Assembly: GCF_002085925.2 (NCBI RefSeq)
Contig: NZ_CP053562.1
Coordinates: forward strand, 3,609,501-3,673,500
Direction of reading: 5' to 3'
Length of the DNA stretch: 64,000 nt
From: Thioclava electrotropha
GTDB lineage: Bacteria > Pseudomonadota > Alphaproteobacteria > Rhodobacterales > Rhodobacteraceae
The stretch's first letter is position 1. Each line of letters starts with the position of its first letter. The translations under genes were made by a program, and so were the position numbers. Positions 1 to 9,236 of this stretch are shown here, piece by piece. The notes beneath the pieces are model-generated. The model saw only the letters and a program-made list of their open reading frames with translations, ran no database searches and was not told the origin of the DNA.

Positions 1-1190
1 GCCGGAATGTTCAGATGCGTGGCGAGCGAGGCCGCTAAGTCGACATACCCCACATTGCCCACGCTGCGCGACCCGATACCGGGGCCCGCGCCCAGAACCG
101 GCACGCGTTCGCGGGTGTGATCGGTGCCGCGCCAGCTTGGATCGTTGCCGTGATCGGCGGTGAAGATCGCCAGATCGCCCGGTTGCAGGCGGTCGAGGAA
201 TTTGGCCGCCACCGTGTCGAACCATTCCAGCGCGCGGGCATAGCCCGAGATGTCGCGGCGATGGCCGTAGAGGCTGTCGAATTCCACGAAATTGGCGAAG
301 GTAAGCGAGCCCTCCCCGGCCTCGTTTGCCAGCCGGATCAGATGATCGGCCAGATCGGCATCGCCCTTGCCCTTGTGCAGATGGGTGATGCCACGATGCG
401 AGAAGATATCCCCGATCTTGCCGATCGCATGGGTCACGCGGCCCGCATCATAAGCCCAGTCCAGAAGCGTCGGAGACGGCGCCGGGATCGCGTAATCGCG
501 GCGGTTCGGCGTGCGGGTGAACTGCCCGTTCTCGCCGATGAACGGTCGCGCGATCACACGCCCCACCTTCATCGCATGGAGCGTCGGCGCGAGCCCCTCG
601 CAGAGCTTCAAAAGGCGGTCGAGGCCGAAATGCTCTTCATGGGCGGCGATCTGGAATACGCTGTCGGCGGAGGTGTAGCAGATCGGCCAGCCGGTGCGGA
701 TGTGCTCGTCGCCCAGTTCTTCGATGATATTGGTGCCCGAGGCATGGCAATTGCCCAGAATGCCCTCGGTCCCCGCGATCTCGCAGGCTTTCGCGACGAT
801 TTTGGGCGGGAAGCTGTTCTTCTGATCGGGGAAGTAATGCCATTCCCACGGCACAGGCACACCGGCCAGTTCCCAGTGCCCCGAGGGCGTGTCCTTGCCG
901 GGAGAGATTTCGGTGGCCGCACCCCAGAGCCCGGCAGGGTCAGCCATCAGCCCCGGCGCGTCCTCACCCGAGGCGAGCTTCACGCCCGCGCCCAGACCAA
1001 GCCCTGCCAGTGTGGGCATATTCAGCGGACCCGAACGGCCTTCCTCAGCGCGCCCTTCCGCACAGGCCTGCGCGATATGGCCGACGGTATTCGCGCCCGT
1101 ATCCGGCGCGCCGTCGTTGAAGAAGCGATCCGCATCGGGCGCACCGCCGATCCCGACGCTGTCCATCACGATCAGAAAGGCGCGGCTCAT
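1..1190 (-). CDS. deoB: Phosphopentomutase, 3' end cut by window edge
   Basis: Interconverts ribose- or deoxyribose-1-phosphate and the 5-phosphate, feeding nucleoside sugars into central metabolism in the cytoplasm. The reading frame starts at ATG 1190-1188 and stays open to base 1, about 396 residues, so only a few C-terminal residues are missing compared with the usual length near 400. Visible alkaline-phosphatase-superfamily motifs are the N-terminal metal site MDSVGIGG, the phosphorylated-threonine segment GKDTPSGHWE, and the C-terminal metal ligands in TADHGNDPS followed by GTDHTRE. The start overlaps the deoA stop by 4 bp (ATGA), so it is the last gene seen of a cdd-deoA-deoB salvage operon. 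Confidence 0.95.
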   Translation of the reverse strand, partial: MSRAFLIVMDSVGIGGAPDADRFFNDGAPDTGANTVGHIAQACAEGRAEEGRSGPLNMPTLAGLGLGAGVKLASGEDAPGLMADPAGLWGAATEISPGKDTPSGHWELAGVPVPWEWHYFPDQKNSFPPKIVAKACEIAGTEGILGNCHASGTNIIEELGDEHIRTGWPICYTSADSVFQIAAHEEHFGLDRLLKLCEGLAPTLHAMKVGRVIARPFIGENGQFTRTPNRRDYAIPAPSPTLLDWAYDAGRVTHAIGKIGDIFSHRGITHLHKGKGDADLADHLIRLANEAGEGSLTFANFVEFDSLYGHRRDISGYARALEWFDTVAAKFLDRLQPGDLAIFTADHGNDPSWRGTDHTRERVPVLGAGPGIGSRSVGNVGYVDLAASLATHLNIP

Positions 1191-2509
1191 TGCACATCCT
1201 CCGGGCCGATCCGTTCGTGGATCAGGGGCGGCTCTTCGGGGGCCTCGTCGCTCAGCTCGATCGCGGCCAGAAGGGCGGCTTCGGCGGCATCGGCGTCGCG
1301 GTCATTCGCGGCATGGATCGTCACCAGCGGCTCGCCCGCGGCCATGTCCTCGCCCAGCGCCACGATCTCCCACAGACCGACCGAGGGGTTGATCTTGTCG
1401 GTGCCGACGAGACGCCCGCCGCCCAGATGCACCACCGCCTCGCCCACCGCGCGGGTGTCGATGCGGCTGACGAAGCCCGCACGCGGGGCCTCCACCGCCC
1501 GGATCACCGGGGCCGATGGCAGACGGTCGGGGAAGCGTTCGACGAAATCGCTCGGGCCACCCAATGCCGCGACCATCTTGCCGAAGACCTCGACCGCGCG
1601 TCCGTTGCTGAGCACCTCGTCGATCCGCGCCGTGCCCTCGACCGCGTCCTTGGCCAACCCCGCGAGCACCAACGCCTCGCCGCCCAGCGCCGCGGTCACG
1701 TCCCACAGCGCCTCGTTCACGCCGGTGCCGGTCAGCGTCTCCATCACTTCGATCACTTCCAGCGCATTGCCCGCCGAATGGCCCAGCGGCTGATCCATGT
1801 CGGTGATCAACGCCGAGGTCTTGCAGCCCGCGCCATTCGCCGTGGCGACAAGGCTCTGCGCCAGCGCCTTCGCATCCTCGGGCCGCGCCATGAACGCGCC
1901 CGAGCCGACCTTCACATCGAGGATTAAGCCTTCCAGCCCGGCGGCCAGCTTTTTCGACAGGATGGAGGCGGTGATCAGGTCGATGCTCTCGACCGTGCCC
2001 GAGATGTCGCGGATTCCGTAGAGCCGCTTGTCGGCGGGGGCGATTTCGCCCGTGGCGCCGACGATGGCGCAACCGACCTCGCCCACGACCTTGCGCAAAG
2101 CGCCGATGCCGGGCGTCGCGTCATAGCCGGGGATCGCTTCCATCTTGTCGAGCGTGCCGCCGGTATGGCCCAGACCCCGCCCCGAAATCATCGGAACGTA
2201 GCAGCCACAGGCCGCCAGCGCGGGAGCAAGCAGCAGCGAGACGGAATCCCCCACCCCACCAGTCGAATGCTTGTCGATCACCGGGCCGGGCATGTCCCAG
2301 CGCAGAACCTCGCCGGAATTGCGCATCGCTTGCGTCAGCGCGACGCGCCCCTCGGTGCCGATGCCTTTCAGCAGAACGGCCATCGCAAAGGCCCCCGCCT
2401 GCGCATCCGAGACCGAGCCATCGGCAAGACCGCACGCGAACCATTGGGCTTGATCTGCGCTCAGGCTTTTGCCGTCGCGCACCGATTGGATAATGCTGCG
2501 GGCGTCCAT
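1187..2509 (-). CDS. deoA: Thymidine phosphorylase
   Basis: Phosphorolyses thymidine or deoxyuridine to the base plus deoxyribose-1-phosphate, which DeoB then isomerises. The product is 440 residues, the normal length, and carries the family signature KHSTGGVGD in the phosphate-binding region and the glycine-rich stretch GRGLGHTGGTLDK. Its ATG (2509-2507) overlaps the last base of the cdd stop (TGATG), and its own stop overlaps the deoB start by 4 bp. The three genes are therefore translationally coupled and make one catabolic unit. No deoR/cytR-type regulator lies beside them inside the window. Confidence 0.96.
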   Translation of the reverse strand: MDARSIIQSVRDGKSLSADQAQWFACGLADGSVSDAQAGAFAMAVLLKGIGTEGRVALTQAMRNSGEVLRWDMPGPVIDKHSTGGVGDSVSLLLAPALAACGCYVPMISGRGLGHTGGTLDKMEAIPGYDATPGIGALRKVVGEVGCAIVGATGEIAPADKRLYGIRDISGTVESIDLITASILSKKLAAGLEGLILDVKVGSGAFMARPEDAKALAQSLVATANGAGCKTSALITDMDQPLGHSAGNALEVIEVMETLTGTGVNEALWDVTAALGGEALVLAGLAKDAVEGTARIDEVLSNGRAVEVFGKMVAALGGPSDFVERFPDRLPSAPVIRAVEAPRAGFVSRIDTRAVGEAVVHLGGGRLVGTDKINPSVGLWEIVALGEDMAAGEPLVTIHAANDRDADAAEAALLAAIELSDEAPEEPPLIHERIGPEDVQ

Positions 2510-2901
2510 CAGGTGTTTTCCATATGGCTCATGTCGAAGCGACCGGGCAGCAGATCGCCCACCGTCGTGTCGAGCCGCTCGCCCTCGGTCGTGGCCAGCG
2601 TCACCGGCGTGTCGTGGCGCGCGAATTCCGCCAGCTTCTGACGGCAGCCGCCACAGGGCGGCACGGGCGTCGGGCTGTCGGCGATCACGGCGACCTCGGT
2701 GATCTCGGTCTCGCCGGCTGCGACCATCGCGGCGATCGCGCCAGCCTCGGCACAGGTGCCTTCGGGATAGGCCACGTTCTCGACATTCACGCCGCTATAG
2801 ATGGTGCCGGACGCCCCGCGCACCGCCGCACCGACCTTGAATTTCGAATAGGGCGCATAGGCGTTTTCGCGCACCTGACGGGCAGAATCGAGCAACGACA
2901 T
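2509..2901 (-). CDS. cdd: Cytidine deaminase, homotetrameric type
   Basis: Deaminates cytidine and deoxycytidine to uridine and deoxyuridine, the first salvage step ahead of DeoA. I chose ATG 2901 (130 residues) because GGAGA sits 6 nt upstream; the in-frame ATG at 2919 has no ribosome binding site. The zinc site is complete: C50-A-E52 (TCAE) and PPC83GGC86. The upstream NVENVAYPEG is the usual substrate loop. The short, single-domain length fits the tetrameric class with three cysteine ligands. It is the first gene of the cdd-deoA-deoB operon and is divergent from maeB across about 240 bp. Confidence 0.95.
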   Translation of the reverse strand: MSLLDSARQVRENAYAPYSKFKVGAAVRGASGTIYSGVNVENVAYPEGTCAEAGAIAAMVAAGETEITEVAVIADSPTPVPPCGGCRQKLAEFARHDTPVTLATTEGERLDTTVGDLLPGRFDMSHMENT

Positions 2902-3111
2902 CGGCGGTCTCCGGGCCATGGCCGGAGCGTAAAATTTGTCCAGCCGGTTGAGTTCTCCCGATCCTGCGCCGCGCCTGCGTCGGATGCAAGCGCTCACCTC
3001 GCGCCACCCCACCGCCTCGCGTGGAGTTCATGCCGCAGCGTAATTTCATGGGGTTGCAATCACCCCCTTCGTGCTATCTAGAACGACGGGAGAGTCGCGC
3101 GCGAAAAATTA

Positions 3112-3125
3112 GTTTAGCGCTAAAC
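3112..3125. promoter_or_regulatory. 14-bp perfect palindrome upstream of maeB
   Basis: GTTTAGCGCTAAAC is a perfect inverted repeat ending 18 nt before the maeB start codon, just upstream of its GGGAGG ribosome binding site. A weak TTGCAA/TATCTA promoter-like pair (3054-3080) lies upstream, which would put the palindrome downstream of the transcription start, where a repressor could block elongation. The cognate regulator is not evident in the window. The site is seen directly; its function is inferred. Confidence 0.45.
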
Positions 3126-3143
3126 CAGTTTCGGGAGGATCTC

Positions 3144-5420
3144 ATGGAAGAGCTGCGTCAGGACAACCTGCGTCAGTCGGCACTGGACTATCACGCCAAG
3201 CCGAAACCGGGAAAACTGGAAATCCGCGCGACGAAGCCGCTCGCCAACGGGCGCGATCTGGCCCGCGCCTATTCGCCGGGCGTGGCGGAGGCGAGCCTTG
3301 CCATCAAGGAAGATCCCGACACCGCACGCGACTACACCGCGCGAGGCAATCTGGTCGCCGTCGTCACCAACGGCTCGGCCGTGCTGGGCCTTGGCAATAT
3401 CGGCCCGCTCGCCGCGAAGCCGGTGATGGAAGGCAAGGCGGTCCTGTTCAAGAAATTCGCCGATATCGACTGTTTCGATATCGAAGTCGCCGAGAAAGAC
3501 CCCGAGAAGCTGGCCGAGATCGTCTGCGCGCTCGAGCCCTCCTTCGGCGCGATCAACCTCGAAGACATCAAGGCGCCCGACTGTTTCATCGTGGAGAAGA
3601 TCTGCCGCGAGAAGATGAACATCCCGGTCTTTCACGACGACCAGCACGGCACCGCGATCGTGGTGGGCGCGGCTGCGACCAACGCGCTGCGCATCGCGAA
3701 GAAGAACTTCGAGGACATCAAGATCGTCTCGACCGGCGGCGGCGCGGCGGGCATCGCCTGCCTCAACATGCTGCTGAAACTGGGCGTGAAGCGCGAGAAT
3801 GTCTGGCTCTGCGACATCGAGGGGCTGGTCTACAAGGGCCGCGAAGCTGACATGACGCCGCAAAAGGCGGACTATGCGCAGGACAGCGATCTGCGGACGC
3901 TCGACGAGGTGATCGAGGGCGCGGATATGTTCCTCGGCCTCTCCGGCCCCGGCGTACTGAAGCCCGAGATGGTGCAGAAGATGGCCAAGCAGCCGATCAT
4001 TTTCGCGCTGGCGAACCCAAACCCGGAAATCCTGCCCGACGTGGCCCGCGAGGTCGCGCCCGATGCGATCATCGCGACCGGGCGCAGCGATTTCCCGAAC
4101 CAGGTCAACAACGTGCTGTGCTTCCCCTTCATCTTCCGGGGCGCACTGGACGTGGGCGCGACCACGATCAACGACGAGATGCAGATCGCCTGCGTCGAGG
4201 GGATCGCCAAGCTCGCGCGGCAAACGACCTCCGCCGAGGCCGCTGCCGCCTATCGCGGCGAAAAGCTCACCTTCGGCGCGGATTACCTGATCCCGAAACC
4301 CTTCGATCCACGCCTGATCGGCATCGTCGCATCTGCCGTGGCGAAAGCCGCGATGGAGACCGGCGTGGCGGCCCGCCCGCTGGAAAATCTCGACAGCTAC
4401 AAGGTTCAGCTCGACGGCTCGGTGTTCAAATCCGCGCTGCTGATGCGCCCGGTCTTCGATGCCGCCGCGACCGCAAGACGTCGCATCGTCTTCGCCGAAG
4501 GCGAGGATGAGCGCGTGCTGCGCGCCGCCAACGCGATGATCGAGGAGACCACCGACACGCCGATCCTGATCGGTCGTCCCGACGTGATCGAGATGCGCTG
4601 CGAACGGGCGGGCCTGCCGCTCGATCTAGGCGCGGTCGAGATCGTGAACCCGGAAAACGACCCGCGCTATCGCGACTATTGGGGCACCTATCACGAGTTG
4701 ATGGCCCGGCGCGGCGTCACCCCCGATCTGGCGCGCGCGATCATGCGCACCAACTCCACCGCGATTGCCGGGGTCATGGTTCATCGCGAAGAAGCGGATT
4801 CGATGATCTGCGGCACGTTCGGGCAATATCTCTGGCACCTGAAATACGTGCGCGAAATCCTCGCCCGCGACGGGCTGCATGCCCAAGGCGCGCTGAGCCT
4901 GATGATCCTCGAGGATGGCCCGCTTTTTGTGGCCGACACCCATGTCCATCACGCGCCCACGCCCGAGCAGATCATGGAGACGGTCTGCGGCGCCGCGCGC
5001 CACGTCTCGCGCTTCGGTCTGAAGCCGAAGATCGCGCTGTGCTCGCATAGCCAGTTCGGCAATCTCGACAGCGACTCGGGCGAGCGGATGCGCGCCGCGA
5101 TGAACCTGCTGATCCGGCGCGAGGTCAATTTCGACTTTGAGGGCGAGATGCATGTCGACGCGGCCCTAGATCCCGAGACCCGCGCCCGGCTGATGCCGAA
5201 TTCGCGCTTCGAGGGGGCGGCGAACGTGCTGGTCTTCGCCAATACCGACGCGGCCTCGGGCGTGCGCAACATCCTCAAGATGAAAGCAGGCGGCCTCGAA
5301 GTCGGGCCGATCCTGATGGGGATGGGCAACAAGGCGCATATCGTGACGCCCTCGATCACCTCGCGCGGGTTGCTGAACATGTCGGCCATCGCGGGCACGC
5401 CGGTCGCACACTACAGCTGA
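3144..5420 (+). CDS. maeB: NADP-dependent malic enzyme, fused to phosphotransacetylase-like domain
   Basis: Oxidatively decarboxylates malate to pyruvate with NADPH formation, a cytoplasmic link from the TCA cycle to acetyl-CoA and reducing power. ATG 3144 follows GGGAGGAT closely; the frame is open further upstream but lacks a better start. The 758-residue length matches the MaeB class. The N-terminal half is the malic enzyme (YSPGVAEA, then [14 protein letters not shown] with the divalent-metal acidic residues, then [12 protein letters not shown] for the nucleotide). From about residue 440 to the end it resembles phosphotransacetylase ([20 protein letters not shown]); in MaeB proteins this part is generally regulatory. 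A 14-bp palindrome lies in the leader. prpE follows about 200 bp downstream. Confidence 0.96.
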   Translation: MEELRQDNLRQSALDYHAKPKPGKLEIRATKPLANGRDLARAYSPGVAEASLAIKEDPDTARDYTARGNLVAVVTNGSAVLGLGNIGPLAAKPVMEGKAVLFKKFADIDCFDIEVAEKDPEKLAEIVCALEPSFGAINLEDIKAPDCFIVEKICREKMNIPVFHDDQHGTAIVVGAAATNALRIAKKNFEDIKIVSTGGGAAGIACLNMLLKLGVKRENVWLCDIEGLVYKGREADMTPQKADYAQDSDLRTLDEVIEGADMFLGLSGPGVLKPEMVQKMAKQPIIFALANPNPEILPDVAREVAPDAIIATGRSDFPNQVNNVLCFPFIFRGALDVGATTINDEMQIACVEGIAKLARQTTSAEAAAAYRGEKLTFGADYLIPKPFDPRLIGIVASAVAKAAMETGVAARPLENLDSYKVQLDGSVFKSALLMRPVFDAAATARRRIVFAEGEDERVLRAANAMIEETTDTPILIGRPDVIEMRCERAGLPLDLGAVEIVNPENDPRYRDYWGTYHELMARRGVTPDLARAIMRTNSTAIAGVMVHREEADSMICGTFGQYLWHLKYVREILARDGLHAQGALSLMILEDGPLFVADTHVHHAPTPEQIMETVCGAARHVSRFGLKPKIALCSHSQFGNLDSDSGERMRAAMNLLIRREVNFDFEGEMHVDAALDPETRARLMPNSRFEGAANVLVFANTDAASGVRNILKMKAGGLEVGPILMGMGNKAHIVTPSITSRGLLNMSAIAGTPVAHYS

Positions 5421-5439
5421 GTCGCGTGCACCTGCGAAA

Positions 5440-5528
5440 TTTGCAAACCCCTCCCGGGCTGCAAAGAAGCTGAATACTCGCCCGCAGTTTGCAAAAGTTT
5501 GCGGGCGATTTGTCGCGCTTTCTGCAAA
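5440..5528. promoter_or_regulatory. Cluster of TTTGCAAA boxes upstream of prpE (ScfR/PccR-like operator)
   Basis: Two perfect TTTGCAAA octamers lie at 5440-5447 and 5488-5495. Imperfect copies are at 5458-5465 (GCTGCAAA), 5498-5505 (TTTGCGGG, 2 nt after a perfect box) and 5521-5528 (TCTGCAAA). TTTGCAAA is the half-site recalled for the short-chain acyl-CoA-responsive regulators of the ScfR family, PccR in Rhodobacter sphaeroides, which control propionyl-CoA assimilation. The gene immediately downstream makes propionyl-CoA, which fits. The regulator gene itself is not in the window. Confidence 0.6.
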
Positions 5529-5626
5529 TTTTTTGGCGTCGCACCCGATTGTGCGCGGTAACATTCTTGCGCCAACGCGTTGCGCTTCGTAACACATCTC
5601 CAAATTCCTGAGGAGGAGATGTTCGC

Positions 5627-7519
5627 ATGGGCTACAAAGAGGTCTATTCCGCCTGGCAGGCCGATCCCGAGAAATTCTGGATGGACGCCGCCGAGAAGAT
5701 CGACTGGGACGAGAAGCCCTCGAAGGCCCTGTTTGACGGAAACGCGCCGCTCTACGAATGGTTCTCAGACGGGATGGTCAACACCTGCTGGAACGCGGTC
5801 GACCGCCATGTCGAGCAAGGGCGCGGCGATCAGATCGCGATCATGCATGAAAGCCCGATCACCCACTCGACAAAGGGCATCACCTACAAGGAATTGCAGA
5901 CCCGTGTGGCCTCGCTCGCGGGCGCGCTGAAGATGCGCGGCGTCGAAAAGGGCGACCGCGTCATCATCTACATGCCGATGATCCCCGAGGCGCTGGAGGC
6001 GATGCTCGCTTGCGCCCGGATCGGCGCGGTCCATTCGGTCGTGTTCGGCGGCTTCGCGGCGCACGAGCTCGCGGTGCGGATCGACGACTGCACCCCCAAG
6101 GCGATCATCGCGGCAAGCTGCGGCCTCGAGCCCGGGCGCACCGTGCATTACAAACCGCTTCTGGACGAGGCGATCGAACAGGCCGAGCACAAGCCGGAAT
6201 TCTGCGTCATCTTCCAGCGCGAACAGGAAGTGGCGAAGCTGATCGAGGGGCGCGACTTCTCGTGGCACGGCTTCCAATATGGCGTGAAACCCGCGGACTG
6301 CGTTCCGGTCGAGGGCAACCACCCGGTCTACATCCTCTACACCTCCGGCACGACCGGCCAACCCAAAGGCGTCGTGCGTCATACCGGCGGCCATCTCGTC
6401 GCGCTGCAATGGTCGATGAAGAACATCTACAATATCGAGGCGGGCGACCGGTTCTGGGCGGCCTCGGATGTCGGCTGGGTCGTGGGCCACTCCTACATCT
6501 GCTACGGCCCGCTGATCGCAGGCGCGACCACAGTGGTGTTCGAGGGCAAGCCGATCGGCACCCCGCATCCGGGCGTGTTCTGGCGGATCATTCAGAACAA
6601 CCGCATCAAGAGCTTCTTCACCGCCCCCACGGCGCTGCGGGCGATCAAGCGCGAAGACCCGAACGGCGAGTGGATCAAACGCTACGCGCTGCACGATCTG
6701 CAGGCGCTGTTCCTTGCAGGCGAGCGGGCCGATCCCGCGACCGTCGAATGGGCGCAGAAACATCTCGGCGTGCCGGTGGTCGACCACTGGTGGCAGACCG
6801 AGACCGGCTGGGCGATCGCCGCGAACCCGATCGGGATCGAAGAGCTGCCGACCAAGGTAGGCAGCCCCTCGGTGCCGATGCCGGGCTACGACATTCAGGT
6901 GCTCGACGAGGGCGGCCACCCGGTCGAGACGGGCCAGCTTGGCGCCATCGCGATCAAGCTGCCGCTGCCTCCGGGCACGCTGCCGACGCTGTGGAACGCC
7001 GAGGCGCGTTTCAAGAAAAGCTACCTCGAGCAATTCCCCGGCTATTACGAGACGGGCGACGCGGGCTATGTCGACGAGGACGGCTATCTCTACATCATGG
7101 CGCGCACCGATGACGTCATCAACGTCGCGGGTCACCGCCTCTCGACCGGAGCGATGGAAGAGGTCCTTGCCGGGCATAGCGATGTCGCCGAATGCGCGGT
7201 GATCGGTGTGGCCGACGACCTGAAGGGCCAGACGCCGATGGGCTTCCTGTGCCTCAATTCGGGCTGCAACCGCCCGCATGGCGAGGTGATCAAGGAATGC
7301 GTGAGCCGGGTGCGCGAGCAGATCGGCCCGGTCGCGGCCTTCAAGCTCGCCACCGTGGTGGACCGTCTGCCGAAGACCCGCTCGGGCAAGATCCTGCGGG
7401 CCACGATGGTGAAGATCGCGGACGGGCAGGACTGGAAAATGCCCGCGACGATCGACGATCCCGCGATCCTCGACGAAATCACCGAGGCGCTGAAGGGGCT
7501 TGGCTATCCGAAGAAATAA
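5627..7519 (+). CDS. prpE: Propionyl-CoA synthetase
   Basis: Activates propionate to propionyl-CoA through an acyl-adenylate in the cytoplasm. The protein has 630 residues, the PrpE length, shorter than typical acetyl-CoA synthetase. The adenylate-forming P-loop TSGTTGQPKG is at 239-248, the aryl/acyl motif VDHWWQTETGW lies in the middle, YETGDAGYVDEDGY marks the hinge, and the catalytic lysine is K588 in TRSGKILRA. WWQTETGWAI with the neighbouring ANPIGIEELPTKVGS favours PrpE over Acs. ATG 5627 is preceded by GAGGAGGAG with 8-nt spacing; an out-of-frame ATG at 5619 is ignored. Its upstream region is packed with TTTGCAAA boxes, pointing to control by a propionyl-CoA-sensing regulator. Confidence 0.92.
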   Translation: MGYKEVYSAWQADPEKFWMDAAEKIDWDEKPSKALFDGNAPLYEWFSDGMVNTCWNAVDRHVEQGRGDQIAIMHESPITHSTKGITYKELQTRVASLAGALKMRGVEKGDRVIIYMPMIPEALEAMLACARIGAVHSVVFGGFAAHELAVRIDDCTPKAIIAASCGLEPGRTVHYKPLLDEAIEQAEHKPEFCVIFQREQEVAKLIEGRDFSWHGFQYGVKPADCVPVEGNHPVYILYTSGTTGQPKGVVRHTGGHLVALQWSMKNIYNIEAGDRFWAASDVGWVVGHSYICYGPLIAGATTVVFEGKPIGTPHPGVFWRIIQNNRIKSFFTAPTALRAIKREDPNGEWIKRYALHDLQALFLAGERADPATVEWAQKHLGVPVVDHWWQTETGWAIAANPIGIEELPTKVGSPSVPMPGYDIQVLDEGGHPVETGQLGAIAIKLPLPPGTLPTLWNAEARFKKSYLEQFPGYYETGDAGYVDEDGYLYIMARTDDVINVAGHRLSTGAMEEVLAGHSDVAECAVIGVADDLKGQTPMGFLCLNSGCNRPHGEVIKECVSRVREQIGPVAAFKLATVVDRLPKTRSGKILRATMVKIADGQDWKMPATIDDPAILDEITEALKGLGYPKK

Positions 7520-7596
7520 GCCGAGCTTATCATAAGCAGAGCTCATTGTGAGCGACGCAGATAGGCACCACATCAAAAGTTTACGCCCGAGTTAAG

Positions 7597-7626
7597 AAGC
7601 CGCATCCACAATGGGTGCGGCTTTAT
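7597..7626 (+). terminator. Rho-independent terminator after prpE
   Basis: AAGCCGCATCC (7597-7607), a 5-nt loop and GGGTGCGGCTT (7613-7623) pair over 11 positions with one T-G wobble, followed by a short T run. It separates prpE from the downstream two-component genes. Confidence 0.7.
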
Positions 7627-7694
7627 GCTATTGTTTATGTTATCGAAGGTTAATTTGAGAACCGTACCCCGGAACCATCCATCGAGGGGTTATT

Positions 7695-9236
7695 TTGACG
7701 AACCGAAAGTTGCCCGATCCCGCTGCGCAGGAGCCATTCGCATCGTTGCGATGCGATCTCGGTCCTTTATGGCAGCACGATCTGCGCGCCGCGCTTGCAG
7801 ATGTGATGTGCGGTCTGGATGCGGCGCTCGCCGATCCGGGCGGTCAAAGCACGCATGGACAATTGGAGCGCGCGCGCGAAGCGGCGAGCGATCTGGCCCA
7901 GCTGCTCGATCTGGACGGGGCGAAGGAATTTGCGCCCGCCGCGCCGAGCGATGACGCGGCAAGCAAGTTTTCCGACGCGTCCGAGGCAAGCCCCGCCCCT
8001 CCGCATTTGGTCATTGCCGACGCGCTCGAACGGGTGCGCCGCCGCTGGACAAGCGCGGCCCATGTTCGGGGCATGTCACTCGCGATCCACATGGCCCCCG
8101 ATCTGCCGCCCGTTCTGGCGATCGATCGCGTGCCGCTCAACCGCATCTTCGCCAATCTGATGCGCAACGCGCTGTGTTATGCCCAGCGCGGCACGATCCA
8201 CCTGTCGCTCGACTTCGACCCGACCGAGGGGCTGCTGCTGACCGTGCGCGACGAGGGCGATGGCTTCCCCGAGGATCGCCTGCGCGCGCCCGCCCGCGCA
8301 GGGCAGCGCAGCGAGCCCGCGACATTCCGCAACCCCGAGGGGCAAGGCCTGGGCCTCGCGATCTGTCACGCGCTGGTGGCAGAGGCCGGCGGCAAGATAG
8401 ACCTCGCCAACGCGCCCGAAGGCGGGGCCGAAATCCGCGTGTCGCTCCCGGCCCGCCCCGTCGATATCAGCTCCACGATGCGCGATGCCCCCCTGCCCGA
8501 TCTGAGCGGGTGGAACGTGCTCGTTGCCGATGACAGCGAGATGAGCCGCGCCGTGCTCGAACAATTCCTGAGCGCGATGGGCGCGCAGGTGACCGGGCTG
8601 CGTCGTGGCGACAGTGCGGCCGCGCAACTGCGGGCCGAACGCTTCGATCTCGCGGTGCTGGATGTCGAGATGCCCGGCTGCCGCGGCCCAGAGGTGATCG
8701 CCAGCATTCGCCGCTCCGGTCTGCCTTGGGCGGACCTGCCGATCATCCAGTGCAGCGGCTATCGCGACGTCGAGAAAGGCGCGGCCGATGCCTGCCTGAT
8801 CAAGCCCGTATTGGGCCTGCAGCCGATCCTGCGCGCCTTGGAAGAGGCTGGTTGCATGACGACCGTGCCACGCGTAACTACGCCGCCGCGCGGTTTGCTC
8901 GCCCATCTGCGTCTTGCCGAGAAGGCATTGCCAGCGGGGCTCGGGCAGGAACTGATCGCCGATCTCGAGACGGTACGTCACGGGCTGTCGCTCGCCCTGC
9001 CCCCTTTCGACCTCTGCGCCCTGCAATTGCTGAGCCACAAGCTCAGTGCGGTGGCCGGAGTGGCGGGGGATCACCCCCTTTCGCGGCACGCACGCGCGCT
9101 TGACAGTGCAACCCGACATGGGACTTATGAAGACATTCAAGACCTTGGCCGGGTCGCCCTCATTTTCATCGACCGGCTGATAGCCACCACCCGAAATAAT
9201 TTGAACGCGAAGACTGATTTACAGCATGAGAACTAG
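7695..9236 (+). CDS. Soluble hybrid histidine kinase with receiver and HPt-like C-terminus
   Basis: Predicted cytoplasmic phosphorelay kinase of 513 residues with no membrane segment or recognisable sensor domain. The domains in order are: an H-box-like segment at 27-40 with candidate phospho-accepting H28 (QHDLRAALADV); a Bergerat ATPase with N box N154/N158, G1 DEGDGF 186-191 and G2 GQGLGLA 216-222; a receiver with D279/D280, phospho-acceptor D323 and K370; and an HPt-like helix bundle with H448 (LSHKLSAVAG). The start is TTG 7695, supported by GAGGGG 5 nt upstream; no earlier ATG fits. Its stop overlaps the next regulator by 11 bp, so the two form a coupled pair, presumably passing phosphate H28 to D323 to H448 to the regulator. 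The input signal is unknown. Confidence 0.8.
   Translation: MTNRKLPDPAAQEPFASLRCDLGPLWQHDLRAALADVMCGLDAALADPGGQSTHGQLERAREAASDLAQLLDLDGAKEFAPAAPSDDAASKFSDASEASPAPPHLVIADALERVRRRWTSAAHVRGMSLAIHMAPDLPPVLAIDRVPLNRIFANLMRNALCYAQRGTIHLSLDFDPTEGLLLTVRDEGDGFPEDRLRAPARAGQRSEPATFRNPEGQGLGLAICHALVAEAGGKIDLANAPEGGAEIRVSLPARPVDISSTMRDAPLPDLSGWNVLVADDSEMSRAVLEQFLSAMGAQVTGLRRGDSAAAQLRAERFDLAVLDVEMPGCRGPEVIASIRRSGLPWADLPIIQCSGYRDVEKGAADACLIKPVLGLQPILRALEEAGCMTTVPRVTTPPRGLLAHLRLAEKALPAGLGQELIADLETVRHGLSLALPPFDLCALQLLSHKLSAVAGVAGDHPLSRHARALDSATRHGTYEDIQDLGRVALIFIDRLIATTRNNLNAKTDLQHEN

Noticed and set aside
5765..7576. A 603-residue frame antisense to prpE
   Set aside because: prpE has all adenylation motifs and an ideal ribosome binding site; the antisense frame has no features.
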